Positions 42,901 through 50,839 of a stretch of 64,000 nucleotides of DNA are shown one piece after another. The notes under the pieces are model-generated. The model was given only the letters and a program-made list of their open reading frames with translations, was not told where the DNA came from and made no database searches. The stretch's first letter is position 1. Each line of letters opens with the position of its first letter. This DNA is from Polynucleobacter sp. JS-JIR-5-A7. GTDB taxonomy: Bacteria > Pseudomonadota > Gammaproteobacteria > Burkholderiales > Burkholderiaceae. The translations under genes and the position numbers were made by a program. The DNA lies in contig NZ_CP061308.1 of assembly GCF_018687935.1 (NCBI RefSeq), positions 1,792,048 through 1,856,047 on the forward strand. The letters are read 5' to 3'.

Positions 42901-44047
42901 GAATGTTTGGGATATACGTCTTGGATCACAACAGGCTACTGGACAAATTCAGTACTATGAATCCGACAAGACTCATACTAGCGGCCTTGTTAGTGGGCGT
43001 TTTGCAAAGCTCAAAATCGCCGAGTCAATTCCCCAGCCCCCTGCAAAAGCAAATGCTCCTGTCAAAAAGGCACTGAGTCCTGAATCCATTCCCAGCTTAG
43101 ATATCAGTATCGATGACTTATCTTGGATGAAAGCCCAGCTTGGTCAAGTCAAAATCAAAACCAAAACAAGTGACAACACTCTAAAAATTGATTCCATCCA
43201 GTCCAACAATCCCCAGGGCTCAAGCACCATCAACGGCCAATGGAGTGGTAGCACGAAAAATACCATGAATCACAGCGTTCTCAGTATCGATATGAACGTA
43301 AAAGATGCTGGCCAAATTATTGCGCATTGGACCCCTCAAAAATCGATTGAAGGTGGACAAGGAAAAGTTACTGCGAGTATGGAATGGGATGGCTCACCCT
43401 TCAGCCCGAAATTCGAAACACTTTCTGGCAAGGTAGGCATTAATCTTGAAAAGGGTCGATTGTTAGAGGTAAATACTAGTGGCGCCAAAATATTAGACGT
43501 ACTTAGTCTGCAAAGTTTATTCCGCTTTGCTACGCTCGACCTGCAAGGCAGTCTTGGCAACATTGTGACCAAGGGGACACCCTTTAACTCGATTAACAGT
43601 AACTTCGATATCAGCAATGGTGTTGCACAAACTCAGCAATTCAATATGAATTTAGACCAAGCTCGTGTGGCGATGAGCGGTCAAATTAATATTCCAAAAC
43701 AAACGCAAGATCTGCGGATCACAATCTTTCCAACGATTGATGCCACAGCTGGCTCACTGGCTGCTTTTGCAATCAACCCCATTGTTGGCTTAGGCGCTCT
43801 CGTTGGGCAATATCTCCTCACGAGCCAGATCAACCGTAGCCTGCAATCAGATTACTTAGTCCAAGGATCTTGGGATGACCCTGAAGTCATCCCCTTAGAT
43901 CAAAAGGGTCAACCCATTGACACCAAAACACTCAATTCCATTCGCAGCAAAGAATTGCTGAAAGAGCAGAGCAAACCGAACTCCAATGCCACCCCAAACT
44001 CCCCACCCCAAAATAATTTGGGCAATCCTACTAAATCCTCCAATTAG
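39917..44047 (+). CDS. yhdP: YhdP/AsmA-family envelope protein (DUF3971)
   Basis: Large inner-membrane-anchored protein of the AsmA/YhdP family, thought to form a bridge that moves phospholipids to the outer membrane. The 1376 residues have one N-terminal transmembrane helix (about 29-50), followed by a long beta-rich periplasmic region and the C-terminal AsmA-type segment (about 1130-1330), with GKVGINLEKGRLLEV and FDISNGVAQTQQFNMN. The tail is Asn/Pro-rich and low-complexity. Length fits the family (E. coli about 1266). It begins a run with the nitrilase gene (6 bases) and tldD; yhdP-tldD synteny is known in enterics. Confidence 0.88.
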   Translation: MLQNIIPPRLKSVFTKRPPGLGGEWRKRALILLGFVMALFLLGHLGVRYVLWPQIEKSKASVEKLISSRVGVNVSIDDLRVSWTGIRPSFEMDGLRFSSPDHSKSLLMIEKIYGELSWKSFYHLAPYFHEIHFESAEIYAQRNSKGAITIAGISIDSGTSDYSAENWLFSQDAIEVSKVKLFWDDQLNKKSQTSIEVLNLSLQNGIRRHEGSITTTTPWTKGPTEVKVDFVHHLGGQAGNWHDWIGTITWNLTDLNLKQISQEFKIGLHTLEGVLSSKGSLKIDNAQPDGGEFFVAVDDLVVQSSKSEDAIALGRLEANLLQETNDGLIAISTKTFTWRDMDSPKSAPLENLSPMTFRWRPPGADREIKEFEFSSPKISVEDVALFALNLPLSKKVHQWIKTSQAEGDLEDLNIRWSESKSPLSALNIPGGWFKSNKLDFTVSAKLINLSFTGINKSIPSVSNLSGFVTGNQKEGSFSLDSSDLGLEIYDFLEDPKIHLERASGQINWSKQKGHWVVNTKKLTLSNSELTTNLSLNYILGNPKEADFMTMDMELVKANAKTAYRYLPLGMGKDARVYLSKAFDAGVIQNGQVHIKGDPNQVPFPDKQQGEFSLTLPIAGAAFSPVPLLPNNQGTWSTFTNVNGSVAMTNSNLTVDIAKANYKQIALNTFHAEIPNVSAKQLTLSVTGKATGEAQQMLEYFYASPVGKRQAKMEQNLRVSGPVDIGLDLKVPLSNSADTNVDLKLTLPGNKAEWAGIPPFENLKGSIRITEINPEFEDVSANFLGGSIKISSADQNSNKQNFKIAGDIQANFIKEYFAKSARSELSSILNAMNGSVKYDGTLSFNKQGSDSNIHFDLRNWSMNLPAPTRKLAGTSMAGDINVKTFSNDKTNPNRLSWSGKIGDLYSIQGALGRDDELRYSLGIGAAPNLPQQGFNLNLVSNELNLDAWQDFLGSKKGSRSQEAEMSSSFQVTAQVKKLTLFERLWQDVNILANNKKNVWDIRLGSQQATGQIQYYESDKTHTSGLVSGRFAKLKIAESIPQPPAKANAPVKKALSPESIPSLDISIDDLSWMKAQLGQVKIKTKTSDNTLKIDSIQSNNPQGSSTINGQWSGSTKNTMNHSVLSIDMNVKDAGQIIAHWTPQKSIEGGQGKVTASMEWDGSPFSPKFETLSGKVGINLEKGRLLEVNTSGAKILDVLSLQSLFRFATLDLQGSLGNIVTKGTPFNSINSNFDISNGVAQTQQFNMNLDQARVAMSGQINIPKQTQDLRITIFPTIDATAGSLAAFAINPIVGLGALVGQYLLTSQINRSLQSDYLVQGSWDDPEVIPLDQKGQPIDTKTLNSIRSKELLKEQSKPNSNATPNSPPQNNLGNPTKSSN

Positions 44048-44053
44048 ATTCTT

Positions 44054-44878
44054 ATGAGCACCTCAACGACACTGAAGATCGCATCTATTCAGATGGTCTC
44101 CTCTCCAGATCTTCAAGAAAATCTCAATACTGCGGGCAGGCTCATTAGCGCAGCTACCCAAGATGGCGCACAACTCATCGTACTTCCGGAATACTTTTGC
44201 ATGATGGGCCTGAAAGACACTGACAAAGTACGTGTTCGAGAGACTTTTGGCAGCGGTCCAATTCAAGAGCAGCTTGCTAGCTTTGCCAAAGACAATCAAA
44301 TTTATCTTGTTGCAGGCACAATCCCACTGGAGTCCAAAGACCCAGGCAAGGTACTCAATACGATGCTCGCATTTGATACGGCAGGCCAACATATCGGACG
44401 CTACGACAAAATTCATTTATTTGGTTTTCAAACCAAAACCGAGCGCTATCAAGAATCCGAAACGATTGAAGCTGGTATTGCGCCAGGGATTCTCAACATC
44501 ACTCACAATCGGCAAGATTGGTCTTTTGGGCTGAGCATTTGTTATGACTTGCGATTTCCCGAACTATATCGAGCAATGGGTGCTGTCGATTGCCATATCA
44601 TTCCTGCAGCCTTTACTTACACTACCGGCAAAGATCACTGGGAGATTCTCTTGCGCGCTCGCGCCATTGAAAATCAATGCTATGTTTTAGCTTCGGCACA
44701 AGGCGGTATTCACCTCAATCAACGACGCACATGGGGTCACAGCATGCTGATTGACCCTTGGGGCACCGTATTAGCCGATCTGCCCGAAGGAGAAGGCTTT
44801 ATCTCAGGGGTTTTAAGCAAAGAAAAATTAAACGAGGTACGCTCTCAGTTACCAGCTCTTGCGCACCGCAAGCTTTAA
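44054..44878 (+). CDS. carbon-nitrogen hydrolase (Nit/omega-amidase family)
   Basis: Nitrilase-superfamily amidase. The catalytic triad is E46 (LPEYF), K119 (YDKIHLF) and C163 (SICYDLRFP), in the typical order. The family also has YKAVLASAQG-like segments, seen here as YVLASAQGG. Length, 274 residues, is normal. The branch with ICYDLRFPELYR matches the Nit1/Nit2 type that removes deaminated glutathione or omega-amides; which one is uncertain. It starts 6 bases after yhdP and tldD starts 20 bases after its stop, so all three are probably one operon. Confidence 0.88.
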   Translation: MSTSTTLKIASIQMVSSPDLQENLNTAGRLISAATQDGAQLIVLPEYFCMMGLKDTDKVRVRETFGSGPIQEQLASFAKDNQIYLVAGTIPLESKDPGKVLNTMLAFDTAGQHIGRYDKIHLFGFQTKTERYQESETIEAGIAPGILNITHNRQDWSFGLSICYDLRFPELYRAMGAVDCHIIPAAFTYTTGKDHWEILLRARAIENQCYVLASAQGGIHLNQRRTWGHSMLIDPWGTVLADLPEGEGFISGVLSKEKLNEVRSQLPALAHRKL

Positions 44879-44898
44879 AGAAAGACCTGCCGAATCAC

Positions 44899-46389
44899 AT
44901 GAATGCACCAGAAGCACTATTTCCAGCCAATTGGACAAAAACCAAAAAGCAGGCAGACCTCATCAAAGTAGCGAAATCCATCTTGCTTGAGCCAACCGGT
45001 TTATCAGAGCAAGACCTTCATCGCACCTTTGGCAATATGTTTTCTCATCGGCTAGACGATGCTGACCTCTATTTTCAACATACTCGCAGTGAAAGCTGGA
45101 GCCTTGAAGAAGGAATTGTGAAATCTGGCAGCTTCAACATTGACCAAGGTGTTGGGGTACGCGCTATCTATGGTGATAAAACTGCTTTTGCCTATTCTGA
45201 TGAAATCAATTTAGAGGCTTTAAGCAAAGCTGCAAAAGCGACCCGTGTGATTGGCCCAGAGGGTGGCAAACAAGCGGTGGCAAGTAAGTTATTCAACCCC
45301 CTATCAAATAAGCTGTATTCGGATCTAAATCCCCTTGATTCATTACAACCTAAAGAAAAAATTGCTTTGCTCGAAAGCATTGAGCGTCGTGCCAAAGCTC
45401 GCGACCCTCGCATCATTCAAGTCATGGCTAGCCTTGCTGGTGAATTTGATGTCGTCTTAGTTGCAAGAGCGGATGGATTACTTGCAGCCGATATTCGCCC
45501 GCTAGTGCGTGTCTCTGTTCATGTCATTGCGGAACAAAATGGCCGACGTGAATCTGGCTCTTCGGGTGGTGGCGCTCGCCATGACTACCTCTACTTTAAT
45601 ACTGAGTTGATCAATAGTTATGTTGATGAGGCGGTCGATGGGGCGCTAGTCAATTTAGAATCGCGCCCTGCACCAGCTGGTCCAATGACAGTCGTTATGG
45701 GTCCAGGCTGGCCAGGCGTACTCTTACATGAAGCAGTAGGTCACGGTCTTGAGGGTGACTTTAATCGCAAGGGCTCCTCTGCATTTGCAGGACGCATTGG
45801 TCAACGCGTTGCAGCCAAGGGTGTCACTGTAGTGGATGATGGAACATTATCTGGGCGTAGAGGTTCTCTCAATATTGATGATGAAGGTACTCCGACGCAG
45901 TGCACTACATTGATTGAAGACGGTATTTTGAAGGCTTACATTCAGGATAGCCTCAATGCACGACTCATGAATATGCCTTTAACAGGTAATGGGCGCCGCG
46001 AAAGTTTTGCTTCCTTGCCCATGCCGCGCATGACGAATACCTATATGTTGGCCGGCAAAGATGATCCCCAAGAAATTGTGGCCAGCATTAAGCGAGGCCT
46101 ATATGCAGTCAATTTTGGCGGTGGCCAAGTAGATATCACCAGCGGTAAATTTGTATTTTCAGCTTCAGAAGCCTACTGGGTAGAGAATGGAAAAATTCAA
46201 TATCCCGTGAAAGGCGCCACTATCATCGGTAGCGGGCCAGAGTCCTTAAAACAGGTCTCCATGATCGGTAATGACCTCAAATTAGATGGCGGCGTTGGGG
46301 TTTGTGGCAAAGAAGGTCAAAGTGTGCCAGTTGGGGTTGGACAGCCCACTTTAAGAATCGACAGCCTGACTGTTGGTGGCACTGCCTGA
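44899..46389 (+). CDS. tldD: metalloprotease TldD
   Basis: Zinc-dependent peptidase subunit (TldD/PmbA type), which with TldE processes small peptides in the cytoplasm. The metal site HEAVGH is at residues 277-282, with GLEGDFNRKGSSAF next to it. The 496 residues match the family. The start MNAPEALFPANW (44899) is chosen because the upstream part of the frame is the nitrilase gene in another frame. It follows yhdP and the nitrilase gene on the same strand. The partner tldE/pmbA is not in the window. aroG begins 30 bases downstream. Confidence 0.95.
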   Translation: MNAPEALFPANWTKTKKQADLIKVAKSILLEPTGLSEQDLHRTFGNMFSHRLDDADLYFQHTRSESWSLEEGIVKSGSFNIDQGVGVRAIYGDKTAFAYSDEINLEALSKAAKATRVIGPEGGKQAVASKLFNPLSNKLYSDLNPLDSLQPKEKIALLESIERRAKARDPRIIQVMASLAGEFDVVLVARADGLLAADIRPLVRVSVHVIAEQNGRRESGSSGGGARHDYLYFNTELINSYVDEAVDGALVNLESRPAPAGPMTVVMGPGWPGVLLHEAVGHGLEGDFNRKGSSAFAGRIGQRVAAKGVTVVDDGTLSGRRGSLNIDDEGTPTQCTTLIEDGILKAYIQDSLNARLMNMPLTGNGRRESFASLPMPRMTNTYMLAGKDDPQEIVASIKRGLYAVNFGGGQVDITSGKFVFSASEAYWVENGKIQYPVKGATIIGSGPESLKQVSMIGNDLKLDGGVGVCGKEGQSVPVGVGQPTLRIDSLTVGGTA

Positions 46390-46419
46390 TATTGGCAAAT
46401 TACGGCTTAAAATAGCCGG

Positions 46420-47544
46420 ATGAGCCAACAAAATACTAATCCCGCTAATTGGTACTCCGCCGTTGATAAAACGTCGGATACCGACGATCAACGCATTGAT
46501 AACATCTCTGTTCTGCCACCTCCAGAACATCTGATTCGTTTTTTTCCGATCTCCGGAACGCCGACTGAAGCATTAATCAGTAAAACTCGGAAAAAGATTC
46601 GCGACATTATTCACGGTAAAGATGATCGCTTACTCGTCATCATTGGGCCTTGCTCGATTCATGATCCAAGAGCAGCATTGGAATATTGCCAACGACTCTT
46701 AGCCGAGCGTGAACGCTTTGCTGGTGAATTAGAAATCGTGATGCGGGTCTATTTTGAAAAACCTCGCACTACTGTTGGCTGGAAGGGTTTAATTAATGAT
46801 CCTTACCTCGATGAGTCCTATCGCATTGAAGAAGGTCTCCGCCTTGCTCGCCAAGTACTCATGGAAATCAATCGTCTTGGCATGCCTGCTGGCAGCGAAT
46901 TCTTGGATGTGATTTCTCCGCAATACATTGCTGACCTGATTTCTTGGGGCGCTATTGGTGCGCGTACAACCGAGAGCCAAGTACATCGTGAGCTCGCTTC
47001 CGGTTTATCTGCACCCATTGGGTTTAAAAATGGCACCGATGGCAACATCAAAATTGCAACAGATGCGATTCAAGCGGCAGGTCGTCCACACCACTTCTTG
47101 TCAGTTCATAAGAACGGTCAAGTCTCTGTTGTGGAAACTAAGGGCAATAAAGATTGCCACGTTATTTTGCGCGGCGGTAAAGAGCCTAATTATGAAGAAA
47201 AATATGTTCAGGCAGCCTGCTCTGAGCTAGCAGCTGGCAAGCTTCGCGGTAGTTTGATGGTTGATCTGTCTCATGCCAATTCTAGTAAACAGCATGAGCG
47301 TCAAATCCTAGTGGCAGATGACGTTGCCAAGCAAATTGAAGCTGGTTCTCAACAAGTTTTTGGTGTGATGATTGAAAGTCATCTCAACGATGGTGCTCAG
47401 AAATTTACCCCAGGAAAAGATGATCCTAGCAAGCTGGAATACGGCAAGAGTATTACGGATGCCTGTATTAATTGGGATGATTCAGTTCAAGTACTGGAGC
47501 GTCTTGCTGCGGCCGTAAAAAAACGCAGAAGTAAGAAAAAGTAA
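46420..47544 (+). CDS. aroG: 3-deoxy-7-phosphoheptulonate synthase (class I DAHP synthase)
   Basis: First enzyme of the shikimate pathway: joins PEP and erythrose-4-phosphate. It is the AroF/G/H type, with VIIGPCSIHDPRAALEY, RVYFEKPRTTVGWKG and VDLSHANSSKQHERQ. The 374 residues are normal, with the N-terminal extension that carries the feedback site; which amino acid inhibits it is not readable. A strong terminator (47574-47603) follows and lies partly inside the end of the convergent adenosyltransferase gene. tldD ends 30 bases upstream. Confidence 0.96.
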   Translation: MSQQNTNPANWYSAVDKTSDTDDQRIDNISVLPPPEHLIRFFPISGTPTEALISKTRKKIRDIIHGKDDRLLVIIGPCSIHDPRAALEYCQRLLAERERFAGELEIVMRVYFEKPRTTVGWKGLINDPYLDESYRIEEGLRLARQVLMEINRLGMPAGSEFLDVISPQYIADLISWGAIGARTTESQVHRELASGLSAPIGFKNGTDGNIKIATDAIQAAGRPHHFLSVHKNGQVSVVETKGNKDCHVILRGGKEPNYEEKYVQAACSELAAGKLRGSLMVDLSHANSSKQHERQILVADDVAKQIEAGSQQVFGVMIESHLNDGAQKFTPGKDDPSKLEYGKSITDACINWDDSVQVLERLAAAVKKRRSKKK

Positions 47545-47573
47545 TGCTTTAAAAAATAATTAGAGCAAGTAGA

Positions 47574-47604
47574 AGAGACTAATTTACTTAGTCTCTTTTT
47601 TTTC
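47574..47604 (+). terminator. terminator of aroG inside the 3' end of the convergent gene
   Basis: AGAGACTAA (47574-47582) pairs perfectly with TTAGTCTCT (47588-47596) around a five-base loop, followed by a run of seven T's. Its right arm and T-run lie inside the last codons of the minus-strand adenosyltransferase gene, whose stop codon is at 47584-47586. Confidence 0.9.
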
Positions 47605-48153
47605 GTGCTTCCACAATACATCGGTACCGCCCGCAGCTCTATTGAGAATGCGTGCGATGACAAACAAAAGATCTGATAAACGATTAACGTACTGTCGTGG
47701 CGCGTCATACAAAGGTTCTTCCCAACCTAAACGTACAATCGAGCGCTCTGCTCTTCTGCATACCGTGCGGCATACATGAGCTTGTGCAGCAGCACGAGTA
47801 CCACCCGGCAGAATAAATTCTGTTAGCGGAGGTAATTGCTGGTTGTATTTCTCTAGCCAGATATCCAATTGAGCTACGTGTTCTGGATTGAGTAACTTGT
47901 AGTTCGGAATACAGAGTTCGCCGCCTAAATCAAACAAATCATGCTGTATTTGTAAAAAGAGGGGTTTTAACTCATTGGCAATGCTTTCTGGGATCTCTTC
48001 GGTAATCAAAACACCGATTTCGGAGTTGAGCTCATCGACATCACCCATAGCGCAAATGCGTAAATGATCCTTTTCAACGCGACTGCCGTCTCCAAGGCCA
48101 GTCATGCCAGCATCGCCCGTTCTAGTGGCGATTTTTGATAGTCGATTTCCCAT
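47584..48153 (-). CDS. cob(I)alamin adenosyltransferase (PduO type)
   Basis: Adenosylates cobalamin to coenzyme B12. The PduO-type signature TRTGDAGMTGLGDGSRV is at the N-terminus, and RTVCRRAERSIV with the conserved arginines is further in. The 189 residues fit the family. The N-terminus is exactly that of close homologues (MGNRLSKIATRTGD), so the ATG at 48153 is secure. A TATAAT on the minus strand (48166-48161) lies only 7 bases before it. It converges with aroG, whose terminator overlaps its last codons, and diverges from glcD across 18 bases. Confidence 0.93.
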   Translation of the reverse strand: MGNRLSKIATRTGDAGMTGLGDGSRVEKDHLRICAMGDVDELNSEIGVLITEEIPESIANELKPLFLQIQHDLFDLGGELCIPNYKLLNPEHVAQLDIWLEKYNQQLPPLTEFILPGGTRAAAQAHVCRTVCRRAERSIVRLGWEEPLYDAPRQYVNRLSDLLFVIARILNRAAGGTDVLWKHEKKETK

Positions 48154-48160
48154 GAGCTTA

Positions 48161-48191
48161 ATTATAGGTAAATGGCTAAAATGGTTGTCAT
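48161..48191 (-). promoter_or_regulatory. candidate promoter of the cobalamin adenosyltransferase gene
   Basis: On the minus strand ATGACA (48191-48186) and a perfect TATAAT (48166-48161) are 19 bases apart, at the upper limit of normal spacing. Transcription would start near 48154, next to the ATG at 48153, so the message would be leaderless. The -35 box lies inside the start of glcD. Confidence 0.45.
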
Positions 48192-49686
48192 GAATATGGT
48201 GACCCCGCCCCCCGATCTTGCTGCGATTAGCGCCCTTCAGTCCAAACTGGTTTCGGCTCTACGCCCAATCCTCCCAGAACATGCCCTCCTTTGGGAGCCT
48301 GAAGACACCATTCCCTATGAATGTGATGGTTTAGCAGCCTATCGGCGTATGCCCTTAGCTGTTGCCCTTCCAGAAACAGAAGCACAAGTAGCCCAAATTC
48401 TGAAGATTTGCTCTGAGATGCAAATCCCAGTAGTACCTCGGGGATCTGGTACCGGTCTGTCTGGAGGAGCAATGCCGCTTTCTCAAGGTCTTGTACTTTC
48501 GCTAGCGAAGCTCAAAAAGATCATCAGCATCGATCCATTTACTCGAACTGCAGTGGTTCAGCCGGGCGTTCGTAATTTGGCAATCTCAGAAGCAGTAAGT
48601 CATTTAGGTTTGTATTACGCTCCAGATCCGTCATCTCAAATTGCTTGTTCAATTGGAGGCAATGTCAATGAGAACTCTGGGGGAGTGCACTGCCTTAAAT
48701 ATGGCTTGACTCTTCATAACGTCTTGCGTGTTCGTGGCGCACTCATGAATGGCGAGATCGTAGAGTTCGGTAGCTTGGCTCCAGATTCTCCTGGCTTAGA
48801 TTTACTCGCGATTGTTCTGGGCAGTGAAGGCATGCTAGCGGTTGTCACGGAAGTCACTGTGAAGTTAGTTGCTAAACCAAAACTAGCCCGCGTGATCATG
48901 GCTAGCTTTGACGATATTGAAAAAGGTGGCAATGCTGTTGCGGCAATCATCGCTGCCGGCATTATTCCTGCCGGTCTTGAGATGATGGACAAAGCCACCA
49001 CTCGTGCAGTAGAAGAATTTGTGCATGCAGGCTATGACCTAGAGGCTGCAGCCATTTTGCTTTGCGAATCTGATGGTACGCCTGAAGAAGTCGCCGAAGA
49101 AATTGAACGCATGACTAAAGTGCTTGAGCAATCTGGTGCTAGTGGTATTAGGATCTCCAAAGATGAGACTGAACGCTTGAAGTTTTGGAGTGGTCGCAAG
49201 AACGCCTTTCCCGCTGCTGGTCGCATTGCTGCTGACTACTACTGTATGGATGGCACGATTCCGCGTCGTCACATTGCAACCTTGCTAAAGCGTATTCAAG
49301 GCATGGAAGCCAAATACGGTCTTGGCTGCTTAAACGTATTTCATGCGGGTGACGGCAATATGCACCCTCTCATTTTGTTTAATGGTGCAGATGAAGAAGA
49401 GTGGCATCGCGCAGAAGAATTCGGCACCGAAATATTAGAAGCTTGTGTTGAGCTCGGTGGCACAATTACAGGCGAACATGGTGTGGGTATTGAAAAAATT
49501 AATTCAATGTGCGTGCAGTTTGGCGAAGGTGAGCGCGAATCTTTCTGGGGTGTCAAAGCAGCATTTGATCCTGAAAAACTTCTGAATCCTGATAAGGGCA
49601 TCCCAACACTGAGTCGCTGCGCTGAATATGGCCGCATGCGCATTAGTGGAGGCAAACTACCGCATCCGGAACTGGAGCGCTTCTAA
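48172..49686 (+). CDS. glcD: glycolate oxidase FAD subunit GlcD
   Basis: FAD-binding subunit of glycolate dehydrogenase, which oxidises glycolate to glyoxylate. The FAD domain shows VPRGSGTGLSGGAMP, and FHAGDGNMHP and GTITGEHGVGIEK near the C-terminus are typical of this oxidase family. The 504 residues match the family. Several ATGs occur in the first nine codons; 48172 is used because AGG lies close upstream. glcE starts at its last base (TAATG overlap), so translation is coupled. It opens the glcDEF operon. A D-lactate dehydrogenase function is possible but less likely given glcE and glcF. Confidence 0.93.
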   Translation: MAKMVVMNMVTPPPDLAAISALQSKLVSALRPILPEHALLWEPEDTIPYECDGLAAYRRMPLAVALPETEAQVAQILKICSEMQIPVVPRGSGTGLSGGAMPLSQGLVLSLAKLKKIISIDPFTRTAVVQPGVRNLAISEAVSHLGLYYAPDPSSQIACSIGGNVNENSGGVHCLKYGLTLHNVLRVRGALMNGEIVEFGSLAPDSPGLDLLAIVLGSEGMLAVVTEVTVKLVAKPKLARVIMASFDDIEKGGNAVAAIIAAGIIPAGLEMMDKATTRAVEEFVHAGYDLEAAAILLCESDGTPEEVAEEIERMTKVLEQSGASGIRISKDETERLKFWSGRKNAFPAAGRIAADYYCMDGTIPRRHIATLLKRIQGMEAKYGLGCLNVFHAGDGNMHPLILFNGADEEEWHRAEEFGTEILEACVELGGTITGEHGVGIEKINSMCVQFGEGERESFWGVKAAFDPEKLLNPDKGIPTLSRCAEYGRMRISGGKLPHPELERF

Positions 49687-50831
49687 TGACCAGCTCCAAC
49701 AGCCAGATTGATGAATTCCGCGAACAAGTCCTGAACGCAGCAAAAAATAAAGCGCAACTCTCCATTGAGGGCGGCGGTTCGAAAGCTTGGTACGGCAACC
49801 CAAATCAATTTACAAAATTAAATACGCGCAGCTATTCCGGTATTTTGGAATATCAGCCTGAAGAGTTGGTCATTACCGCTTGCGCTGGTACCCCTCTGCA
49901 AGAAATTGAAGCAGCTCTCGAGGAAAAAAATCAGGTACTCGCCTTTGAGCCACCTCACTTTGGTGAGCATGCTACTTTTGGCGGTGCGATTGCTGCAGGG
50001 CTCGCTGGGCCTGGTCGTATCAGCGCCGGTAATTTCCGCGACTTTGTTTTAGGCGCCCGCATTCTAGATGGTAAGGGACAAGATCTATCCTTCGGCGGCA
50101 AAGTCATGAAGAATGTTGCCGGGTATGACATTTCTCGTTTGCTACCTGGATCTATGGGTACATTTTCTTTATTACTAGAAGCGTCAGTTAAGGTATTGCC
50201 AAAACCTGCTGCAACAGCAACACTACGTTGCCAAATCCCTCAAGAGAAAGCGTTGAAAGTTTTAAATGAGTGGGCAGGACAACCTTTTCCTCTTTCAGCT
50301 AGCTGCTGGATTGGGAATAGCAAAGATGGAGATGGCGAACTGACGATTCGCCTAGCAGGCGCTGCAGCAGCAGTGAAAGCTGCCATTCCTTTAATGAGCT
50401 CTCTAGTGCTTGCCAAGGAAATAGATCCTGAAACAGCTGAGCTTTTTTGGAAAGATTTGCGTGAGCAAAAACTTACATCATTTGCCAATCTTGGCGTAGA
50501 CCAAACTCTCTATCGCTTAGCGCTTCCAGCAGCCTGTGGCCCACTTGCAGTACCCAACTCCAGCGATGATTTCGTGCTGGAGTGGCATGGGCAGCAACGC
50601 TGGATGAAAGCTGCTGGTGATGAAGCTACATTTACCGCTATTAAGCAATTGGCTAATAGTCATGGTGGTCATGCAACGCGCTTCAGGCAGGGTAGCAAGG
50701 TTAATCCCTCTTTTGAGCGCTTCACCTTGCTAAGCGAGCAAGCGTACTCTAAAGCTCTTGAAGCAGTACAAGCACGCCTGAGATCTGCATTTGATCCAGC
50801 TGGTGTATTTGCCACTAACCGTCTTCCATAA
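49686..50831 (+). CDS. glcE: glycolate oxidase FAD subunit GlcE
   Basis: Second FAD-binding subunit of the glycolate dehydrogenase complex. The 381 residues carry a shortened FAD_binding_4 fold with PPHFGEHATFGGAIAAGLAGP and GGKVMKNVAGYDISRLLPGS, which is the GlcE signature. The C-terminal half is less conserved. It starts in the last base of the glcD stop codon and ends 8 bases before glcF. Its position between glcD and glcF confirms the assignment. Confidence 0.94.
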   Translation: MTSSNSQIDEFREQVLNAAKNKAQLSIEGGGSKAWYGNPNQFTKLNTRSYSGILEYQPEELVITACAGTPLQEIEAALEEKNQVLAFEPPHFGEHATFGGAIAAGLAGPGRISAGNFRDFVLGARILDGKGQDLSFGGKVMKNVAGYDISRLLPGSMGTFSLLLEASVKVLPKPAATATLRCQIPQEKALKVLNEWAGQPFPLSASCWIGNSKDGDGELTIRLAGAAAAVKAAIPLMSSLVLAKEIDPETAELFWKDLREQKLTSFANLGVDQTLYRLALPAACGPLAVPNSSDDFVLEWHGQQRWMKAAGDEATFTAIKQLANSHGGHATRFRQGSKVNPSFERFTLLSEQAYSKALEAVQARLRSAFDPAGVFATNRLP

Positions 50832-50839
50832 GTATTGCT

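Noticed and set aside
44758..44898. 47-residue N-terminal extension of tldD
   Set aside because: It overlaps the nitrilase gene in another frame and is very arginine-rich; homologues start at the ATG at 44899.
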